From positions 1 through 5,761 of the forward strand of contig JAFAYN010000265.1 in assembly GCA_019240375.1 (NCBI GenBank): a stretch of DNA of 5,761 nucleotides, read 5' to 3'. How positions within the stretch are numbered: position 1 is the stretch's first letter; each line of letters starts with the position of its first letter. This DNA is from Gemmatimonadota bacterium (GTDB lineage: Bacteria; Gemmatimonadota; Gemmatimonadetes; Longimicrobiales; Longimicrobiaceae). A program made the position numbers and the translations under genes. Of the stretch, positions 1 to 4,215 are shown piece after piece. The notes beneath the pieces were generated by a model. The model had not been told where the DNA came from, did no database searches, and worked only from the letters and a program-made list of their open reading frames with translations.

Positions 1-863
1 CGCAGGCCTTCGAGTTCAACCCCACCGTCTCCGCCTGGGCCGGCCCCTTCCCGCTGGCGACCGCCACCTGGCTGCAGCCCTCCGTGTACCTCACGCCGCA
101 GGGGACGGCCTACGCCGCCGCGGGCGACGGCCTTTCGGTCTCCACCACCCCCCAGCTCTGGTCACGGTATTCCGGGAGCCCCGAGCTCCAGCGGGCCGGG
201 CAGGTGGCCGGGGTGGGGAACACCCTGTACCTCCTGGCGCCCCGCCCGGGGAGCACCGCCACGCGCGGCGACTCGCTCACCCTGTACCGCCTGGCGGGGG
301 GCTCCGCGGTGGACCTGCACCTACCCGCCGGCGCCCGGACCGGGATCTTCAGCCGGATGGCCGTGGTGGGAGAGAACGAGGTGTACGTGCGCCCCGACAT
401 CGGGGGCGACGTCCTGTACTGGAACGGGTCGACGTGGAGCACGGTCACGGTGGGGTCCCTGGCTACCGTCCAGGCGTCGCCCGCGGCGGGCGTCGCCTAC
501 GTCGCCGGGCAGGGAGCCGGCGAGTGGAGCCTGTACCTGCTGCGGGGGGGGAAGCTCACGCCGGTGCCGGTCCCGCTCCTGAGCTCCGACATACAGGTCG
601 GGGGGATGGGCGTGGACGCGCAGGGCGATCCCTACCTGGTGTACGGCCGCAGGGACGCCTCGTACGCGGGGCTGGGCGGGGTGATCTTCCGTTCCGGCGG
701 CGCCTGGAAGAAGGTCCCCGTCCGTGGGGACTGGTCCCTGGGCAAGTCGGTGTGGGCCGACGCGGACGGGACGATCTGGCTCACGGCGTACAGGCCCGTG
801 GAAAGGGCGTCGGGCGGAGCCGTGCTGTGGGAGTGGGACGTCCTGCGCATCCAGACCCGGTGA
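1..863 (+). CDS. Propeller-like surface protein, C-terminal part (5' truncated by window)
   Basis: The frame is open from the window edge (first whole codon at base 3) to a TGA at 861-863, giving 286 visible residues. A GTG at base 84 is not a convincing start because clear coding continues upstream. The visible part is beta-rich, with aromatic repeat motifs: YWNGS at residues 139-143, an MGVD..G.PYL.Y block, and W251-A-D-A-D-G-T-I-W259. The last resembles the D.DG.iW signature of regulator-type beta-propeller repeats. The same motifs recur in the same order in the C-terminal half of the next gene, so the two are tandem paralogs. By analogy the missing N-terminus probably carries an export signal and perhaps Ig-like domains; this cannot be seen here. 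A role at the cell surface is inferred. No catalytic motif is recognisable and the specific function is unknown. I am confident it is a real gene and less sure of the fold. Confidence 0.85.
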   Translation, partial: QAFEFNPTVSAWAGPFPLATATWLQPSVYLTPQGTAYAAAGDGLSVSTTPQLWSRYSGSPELQRAGQVAGVGNTLYLLAPRPGSTATRGDSLTLYRLAGGSAVDLHLPAGARTGIFSRMAVVGENEVYVRPDIGGDVLYWNGSTWSTVTVGSLATVQASPAAGVAYVAGQGAGEWSLYLLRGGKLTPVPVPLLSSDIQVGGMGVDAQGDPYLVYGRRDASYAGLGGVIFRSGGAWKKVPVRGDWSLGKSVWADADGTIWLTAYRPVERASGGAVLWEWDVLRIQTR

Positions 864-865
864 GG
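862..865 (+). promoter_or_regulatory. Ribosome binding site of the second lipoprotein-like gene
   Basis: GAGG lies 5 nt before the ATG at 871 and overlaps the TGA stop of the upstream gene. This supports the 871 start and suggests translational coupling. No comparable site stands just before the alternative ATG at 901. Confidence 0.55.
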
Positions 866-870
866 CCCCC

Positions 871-2505
871 ATGTCGCACGGAAACTCCGATCCTTCGTCC
901 ATGAACATGCCGCGCTTCTTCCGCCTGTTCCGTCTTCCGCTGCTGGCCCTTGCCCTGGCCGCCTGCCAGGACGCGCTCCGTCCCGAGGAGCACGAGGCCA
1001 CCGACCTGACCGCCAGCGTCGTCCTGGGCGACGCGCAGACCGGCGTGGCCGGGAGTGCGCTGGGGGACTCCGTCGTCGTGCGCGTCACCGACCGGGGCGG
1101 CTCCCCCGTCGGTGGGCTCCCGCTGGAGTGGCGGGTGCTCGCCGAGGGCGGCGCGCTGCTCGCCGCACGGACCGAAACCGACCGCGACGGGCGCTCCGCC
1201 AACGTGTGGGTGCTGGGCGAGCACGCCGGCCCGCAGATGCTGGAGGTGCGCGCCCTCCTTTCCGACGGCGCGGCGGTGCTGGACACCGTGCGCGCGACCG
1301 CCCGGGCCGGCGCGGCGTACTCGGTGCGCCTGGCGCCCGACACCACCCGCCTCCTGGCCGTGGGGGACACCTTCCGGGTGGGGATGGAGGCGGCGGACCG
1401 CTATGGAAACCCCGTCCCCTCCGGGGAGGTGGCGGGGGAGTGGGCCTCCCTGAACCCAGACGTGGTGGCCGCGTCCTCCTCCGGGAAGCTCACCGCGAAG
1501 GGGATCGGGGTGGCGACGGTGGAGCTGCGGACCGGCACGGCGCGGGTGCGCGCCACGGTCCCGGTGAGTGCCCGCGTGGAAGCCTTTCCCCTCGCCACCC
1601 CGCTGGACGCCTCGGGCTCTCCCGGGGTCGGCCGGATTCGCGGGAACGGCCGATGGGTCGCCGCCACGGGAGTGCTCTACTACCCGAACTCGAAGGGGAA
1701 CAACCAGGCGGTCGCGTACTCCTTCGACGGGTCCCGGTGGACGGTGACGGGTGGGCGCTTCCTCTTCTCCTCGGCCGGCGGTCCGCTGCACGTGACCCGG
1801 GGCGGGACCGGGTACGCGCACCTGGCGCAGCTATACGCCTCGGAGCAGGGTGGGGCGTGGAAGCCGGACTCCACCTTCGGGAGCTGGTTCACTCTGGCTG
1901 GCTCGGGCGACGCGCTGTTCGGGATCCGGGCGCCCGGCTATGCCTGGGACGAGAGGATGTACCGGGTGGAGCGCTCCCTGAACGGGGCGACGCTGGACCT
2001 GCGGCTGCCGGAGCCCTACTCCACCTCCGCCCTTTACACCCCCTCGCTGGCCGCCGCGGGGGAGAGCGAGCTGTACCTCTCCACGGGGCTGGGCGTGGTG
2101 TACTGGAACGGGTCCGCATGGAGCCTGGTGGAGCACCCGGAGGGGAACCGGGCGCTCCTCCCCCGCCTCATGGAATCCCCGTCGAACGGAGGGACGGTAT
2201 ACGGGGTGGTGGCGTCGAACCAACTCTACGCCTTCCGGGGCGGGAGGGCGGAGCGGGTGGTCAACCCGCTGGAAGGGCGCGACGAGACGATCACCGGCAT
2301 GGGGGTGGACCCGGAGGGGAACCCCTACCTCGCCTACGCGCGTGGCGTGGTGTTCCGGACCGCGCAGGGGTGGCGGGAGTACCGGGTTCCGGACGGGGTG
2401 TCGATCGGGAGCGGGGTGTGGCCGGACGGGGAGGGGCGCTTCTGGATCGCAGGGATGGAAGGGACGGGGGCGAAGCTCCGGTTCTGGCGGGTGCAGGTGC
2501 GGTAG
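871..2505 (+). CDS. Lipoprotein with two Ig-like domains and a C-terminal propeller-like region
   Basis: This encodes 544 residues from the ATG at 871, chosen for its GAGG site and 7-bp gap to the previous gene. ATG 901 (534 residues) is a real alternative because the signal peptide proper begins there. Arginines at 15, 18 and 21 precede a Leu/Ala core and a lipobox ending LAAC with Cys32, which predicts a secreted lipid-anchored protein. Residues ~43-149 resemble a Big_1/invasin-type Ig-like domain. Residues ~150-236 resemble a BIG2 domain, with an AVGDTFRV segment, a W.SLNPDVV block and a GKLTAKGIGVATVEL segment. Residues ~237-544 are beta-rich with propeller-like motifs: YWNGS at 411-415, MGVD at 477-480, and W517-P-D-G-E-G-R-F-W525. 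This part aligns along its length with the preceding gene product. A surface display or adhesion-like role is inferred from the architecture. No catalytic residues are recognised. The gene is intact. Confidence 0.85.
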   Translation: MSHGNSDPSSMNMPRFFRLFRLPLLALALAACQDALRPEEHEATDLTASVVLGDAQTGVAGSALGDSVVVRVTDRGGSPVGGLPLEWRVLAEGGALLAARTETDRDGRSANVWVLGEHAGPQMLEVRALLSDGAAVLDTVRATARAGAAYSVRLAPDTTRLLAVGDTFRVGMEAADRYGNPVPSGEVAGEWASLNPDVVAASSSGKLTAKGIGVATVELRTGTARVRATVPVSARVEAFPLATPLDASGSPGVGRIRGNGRWVAATGVLYYPNSKGNNQAVAYSFDGSRWTVTGGRFLFSSAGGPLHVTRGGTGYAHLAQLYASEQGGAWKPDSTFGSWFTLAGSGDALFGIRAPGYAWDERMYRVERSLNGATLDLRLPEPYSTSALYTPSLAAAGESELYLSTGLGVVYWNGSAWSLVEHPEGNRALLPRLMESPSNGGTVYGVVASNQLYAFRGGRAERVVNPLEGRDETITGMGVDPEGNPYLAYARGVVFRTAQGWREYRVPDGVSIGSGVWPDGEGRFWIAGMEGTGAKLRFWRVQVR

Positions 2506-2528
2506 CCGCCCGCCGCGGCGGGGGACGA

Positions 2529-2574
2529 AGCGAGCAGGGGGAGCGCGCCCGGACCGGGTGCGCTCCCCTTCGCT
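2529..2574. terminator. GC-rich hairpin between convergent genes, probable bidirectional terminator
   Basis: A perfect 9-bp stem (2538-2546 with 2560-2568, GGGGAGCGC/GCGCTCCCC) continues inward through a G-T wobble and 4 more pairs (2548-2551 with 2555-2558) to a 3-nt loop. An outer 5-bp helix (2529-2533 with 2570-2574) flanks it. It lies 24-69 bp past the lipoprotein stop and 20 bp past the end of the convergent small gene. There is no T-tract on either side, so a factor-independent mechanism is not certain; location is the main argument. Confidence 0.6.
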
Positions 2575-2593
2575 CATGCGGGGCCGGGGGCGC

Positions 2594-3007
2594 TCACCAC
2601 CCCCAGCCGTAGTCCCGGTCGTACCCGCGGCCGTCCTGGAGCGGGTCGCGGGGGACCTCCATGGGGGGCTGGTAGCCGCCCCGCCAGGTGCGGGTGCCGC
2701 CCTGGGTCATGTAGGGGTGATAGTAGCTCTGCAGGTCGCCGATCCGGTCGATCCGGTCCCCGCCGTACGGGTTGAGGTTGCGGGCGTTGCCGCGGTACGG
2801 CTGGTCGTAGGTGTAGTCGCGGTTGTAGCTCGCGGTCACCCGGTTGAAGTAGCGCCCCGGAGCGCGCGAGTAGCCGAAGTCCTGCCCGTACCCGCGAGGG
2901 CGCGGAGGGGCGCCGCGTCCGGTGTCCCACCCCTGTCCGCCCCCCCTGTAGGTGGTCTCCCGGTAGCCACGGAGCCCGTAGTCGTAGCTGCGATCGTAGC
3001 GTGCCAT
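2594..3007 (-). CDS. Arg/Gly/Tyr-rich low-complexity protein of unknown function
   Basis: This encodes 137 residues from an ATG at 3005-3007, with an AGGGA ribosome binding site 6 nt upstream on the same strand, to a TGA at 2594-2596. Gly (24), Arg (21) and Tyr (19) make up almost half the protein. There is no Cys and no Lys, and the protein ends in the aromatic GWGW. Short RGY, RDY and YDR motifs recur, for example near the N-terminus (MARYDRSYDYG) and the C-terminus (RGYDRDYGWGW). It has no signal peptide or membrane segment, so it is probably cytoplasmic and largely disordered. Known proteins rich in RG/RGG and Tyr often bind nucleic acids or self-associate, but applying that here is inference. 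The absence of Lys in an Arg-rich protein, the good ribosome binding site and the flanking terminator argue for a real gene. It is divergent from the Smr-like gene. No family is recognised with confidence. Confidence 0.75.
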   Translation of the reverse strand: MARYDRSYDYGLRGYRETTYRGGGQGWDTGRGAPPRPRGYGQDFGYSRAPGRYFNRVTASYNRDYTYDQPYRGNARNLNPYGGDRIDRIGDLQSYYHPYMTQGGTRTWRGGYQPPMEVPRDPLQDGRGYDRDYGWGW

Positions 3008-3013
3008 CGCTCG

Positions 3014-3018
3014 TCCCT
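3014..3018 (-). promoter_or_regulatory. Ribosome binding site of the Arg/Gly/Tyr-rich gene
   Basis: Read on the minus strand this is AGGGA, 6 nt before the ATG at 3007-3005. It is a good match in type and spacing and fixes the start. Confidence 0.6.
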
Positions 3019-3117
3019 GGTTCGAGGTCGTCCGGCCGCCGCCGAAAGGCCGGGAGGTGCGTATGCTGCAAGGGGTATTCCCCGGCGGCTCATTCGAGCG
3101 GGCGGCGGGGTATCAGG

Positions 3118-3157
3118 GCGGGCACGCTCGCGGCACGGCTGCTGCGAGCGTGCCCGC
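3118..3157. promoter_or_regulatory. Strong stem-loop in the leader of the Smr-like gene
   Basis: GCGGGCACGCTCGC at 3118-3131 is perfectly complementary to GCGAGCGTGCCCGC at 3144-3157. Pairing continues inward through one G-T wobble (3132 with 3143) and 3 more pairs (3133-3135 with 3140-3142) to a 4-nt loop at 3136-3139, an 18-bp stem in all. It ends 23 nt before the GTG start and 12 nt before the ribosome binding site. It is followed by no T-tract and terminates no visible gene, so a leader RNA structure or an operator-type inverted repeat is more likely than an ordinary terminator. The function is inferred. Confidence 0.55.
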
Positions 3158-3169
3158 ATCCACCGCACG

Positions 3170-3174
3170 AGGAG
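3170..3174 (+). promoter_or_regulatory. Ribosome binding site that sets the GTG start of the Smr-like gene
   Basis: AGGAG lies 6 nt before the GTG at 3181. The same frame is open upstream to a GTG at 3001, but that longer form would read through the stem-loop and overlap the start region of the divergent gene. The 3181 start is therefore preferred. Confidence 0.7.
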
Positions 3175-3180
3175 AGCCCG

Positions 3181-3807
3181 GTGACGCACCTGAACGAGCT
3201 GTTCCGCGAATACGAGTCGCGCCACTACCCGCCCACCCGGAGGCTTGACCTCCAGGGCGAGGGGGCGGCCACAGCGTGCGACCGGACGCGGCGGTGGATC
3301 CAGCTCTTCGCGCACGAGCAGCCCGGCGCCGACCTCCTCCTGGTGCTGGAGCGCGGGAAGCGGCGCGAGGGGAAGAAGAGCCCGGTTCGCCTGGCGGTGG
3401 AGGGATTGCTGAACGACCTGAGCGGAAAGCTGGTGGACTGGTGGCAGCCCTTCGGCCCGGGGAGCATCGCCCTCCGGATCGCCCGCGACCCGGGGATGTT
3501 CCGCAACGCGAAGGGCGAGTCGGTAAAGGACAACGGAGAGGGGAGGACCCCGGAAACCGCCGGCGCCGCCTACCTCCACCCCGAGGCCGACATCCCCGAG
3601 GAGCTGCTCCCCCTCGCCCGCCGAGCCGCCGAGCTGCGCCGCACACGCGAGGGGCTGGGGGTATCGGTGATGGAGGTGGTGCTGCGGGGGATCTGGATCG
3701 AGGCGCAGGCCGCCGCGATGACGGAGGGCGTCAGCTTCGAGACGGCGCTGCGCAGGATCATGAAGGCGGAGGAGGTGAAGGCGTACGAGGACGAGGACTG
3801 GGATTGA
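3181..3807 (+). CDS. Protein with a diverged Smr-like N-terminal domain and helical C-terminal region
   Basis: This encodes 208 residues from a GTG with an AGGAG site to TGA 3805-3807. Residues ~20-101 follow the order of an Smr domain. L22-D-L-Q-G26 stands where Smr proteins have LDLHG. A helix (~29-46) comes next, then a hydrophobic strand L52-L-L-V-L56 running into E-R-G59-K60 where HGKG is usual. A helix follows (~68-80, VRLAVEGLLNDL), then a VDWWQPF segment (85-91), and G92-P-G-S-I-A-L-R-I100 corresponds to the final glycine turn and strand. Smr domains are known to bind, and often nick, nucleic acids. Both conserved His positions are replaced here (Gln25 and Arg58), so nuclease activity is doubtful. 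Residues ~125-208 are mostly helical and charged, ending in acidic EDEDWD. No signal peptide is present, so it is probably cytoplasmic. The assignment is by eye from motif order; an unrelated alpha/beta protein remains possible. Confidence 0.8.
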   Translation: MTHLNELFREYESRHYPPTRRLDLQGEGAATACDRTRRWIQLFAHEQPGADLLLVLERGKRREGKKSPVRLAVEGLLNDLSGKLVDWWQPFGPGSIALRIARDPGMFRNAKGESVKDNGEGRTPETAGAAYLHPEADIPEELLPLARRAAELRRTREGLGVSVMEVVLRGIWIEAQAAAMTEGVSFETALRRIMKAEEVKAYEDEDWD

Positions 3808-3811
3808 ACGG

Positions 3812-3842
3812 CAGGTTACAGGGGACAGGTTACAGGGGACAG
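3812..3842. repeat. Heptamer tandem repeat, four units
   Basis: CAGGTTA and CAGGGGA alternate twice from 3812 to 3839, followed by a partial CAG. It can equally be read as a 14-bp unit repeated twice. It begins 4 bp after the stop of the Smr-like gene. Short 7-bp tandem repeats of this style occur in intergenic DNA of several bacterial groups. No function is visible. Confidence 0.8.
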
Positions 3843-3875
3843 CCTGCGACTGCACCAACCACAGCGCTCGTAGTG

Positions 3876-3927
3876 CTCCCCTCCCCCCTTGTTGGGGATC
3901 GAGGGGGCAAGCTGTGGGGGAGGGGGG
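3876..3927. repeat. C/G-tract inverted repeat with possible G-quadruplex, dispersed-repeat-like
   Basis: CCCCTCCCCC (3878-3887) pairs with GGGGGAGGGG (3916-3925), and CTTG (3888-3891) with CAAG (3908-3911) inside it. The plus strand also has four G-tracts at 3894-3897, 3903-3907, 3916-3920 and 3922-3927, with loops of 5, 8 and 1 nt, which fits a G-quadruplex motif. The pattern resembles widespread non-coding dispersed repeats that produce spurious reading frames in GC-rich genomes. Membership of such a family is inferred. Confidence 0.55.
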
Positions 3928-3985
3928 TAGGACTCGCGCGAGAGCCGGCACCGCACGCCCCCATCCGCCTCGCTTGGGCTCGGCA

Positions 3986-4009
3986 CCTTCCCCCAATTCT
4001 GGGGGAAGG
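3986..4009. repeat. 9-bp inverted repeat (hairpin)
   Basis: CCTTCCCCC at 3986-3994 and GGGGGAAGG at 4001-4009 are perfect inverted copies around the 6-nt loop AATTCT. It is probably part of the same dispersed-repeat unit as the C/G-tract element about 60 bp upstream. Neither side has a T-run, so I do not call it a terminator. Confidence 0.65.
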
Positions 4010-4029
4010 CTGCACGGCAGAGTAATGAA

Positions 4030-4063
4030 GCAGGGCGGGCATTCGCGCGAATGCCCGCCCTGC
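4030..4063. terminator. 34-nt perfect palindrome, probable bidirectional terminator
   Basis: GCAGGGCGGGCATTCGC (4030-4046) is followed directly by its exact reverse complement (4047-4063), so the whole element is a perfect palindrome that can fold as a hairpin. It sits between the ends of two convergent genes, 222 bp after the Smr-like stop and 152 bp after the S9 peptidase stop. The plus-strand flank is GTCGTTT and the minus-strand flank TTCATTA, both weakly T-rich. Placement and symmetry suggest one terminator serving both directions. Confidence 0.7.
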
Positions 4064-4215
4064 GTCGTTTGCCGCTCCTGCTGTTTCCTGCCGTTCCCAC
4101 ATGACCTTCAACGGAGGGAGACCGCGGCAGTTTGCGGGCTCACTCCGGGCTGGGGAGACTCACGGCTGTTTCGTCCGGCTCTGGAGCGGCCCGCCACTAC
4201 ACCATCAAGCCAACC
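4064..4215. other. Non-coding stretch downstream of the S9 peptidase gene
   Basis: I see no gene here, and no repeat or RNA structure beyond trivial short stems. It forms the 3' flank of the minus-strand S9 peptidase gene up to the palindrome. With 3808-4029 it makes up a 408-bp gene-free region whose other contents are the repeats and hairpins listed separately. Confidence 0.5.

Larger units (their letters stand above)
3008..3180. other. Divergent intergenic region
   Basis: These 173 bp separate the start of the minus-strand Arg/Gly/Tyr-rich gene from the plus-strand Smr-like gene, so promoters for both are expected here. I see no convincing -35/-10 pair. The less GC-rich patches are at about 3061-3080 and 3107-3116. 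Small symmetric elements are CCGGCC/GGCCGG (3032-3037 with 3048-3053) and GGGG-TATT-CCCC (3072-3083). The heptamer GGGGTAT occurs at 3072-3078 and again at 3107-3113. The dominant element is the strong stem-loop at 3118-3157, listed separately. Confidence 0.6.

Noticed and set aside
724..870. An upstream in-frame ATG at 724 that would lengthen the lipoprotein by 49 residues
   Set aside because: It would overlap the upstream gene by 140 bp and bury the lipoprotein signal peptide inside the protein. The 871 start has a ribosome binding site.
321..1370. A 349-codon open frame on the - strand opposite both lipoprotein-like genes
   Set aside because: It crosses the boundary between two well-supported genes and its translation is low-complexity Arg/Ser/Pro/Ala; it is an antisense shadow.
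1128..2612. A 494-codon open frame on the + strand overlapping the lipoprotein gene
   Set aside because: It is an alternative frame of a convincing lipoprotein gene. Its product is an Arg/Gly/Ala/Pro-rich mixture typical of shadow frames in GC-rich DNA, with no signal peptide or motif.
3001..3180. An in-frame GTG at 3001 as the start of the Smr-like gene
   Set aside because: It overlaps the first codons of the divergent gene and reads through the intergenic stem-loop. The GTG at 3181 has a well-spaced AGGAG.
3812..3842. CRISPR-like repeat
   Set aside because: The units are only 7 bp and directly adjacent, with no spacers and no cas genes nearby.
2836..3996. A 386-codon open frame on the - strand through the Smr-like gene and its flanking repeats
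   Set aside because: It spans the heptamer repeat, the intergenic stem-loop and two real genes. Such frames arise readily over GC-rich dispersed repeats.
3808..4215. A possible insertion sequence or transposon remnant
   Set aside because: No transposase fragment, no matched terminal repeats spanning the region and no target-site duplication could be seen; short hairpins alone do not support it.
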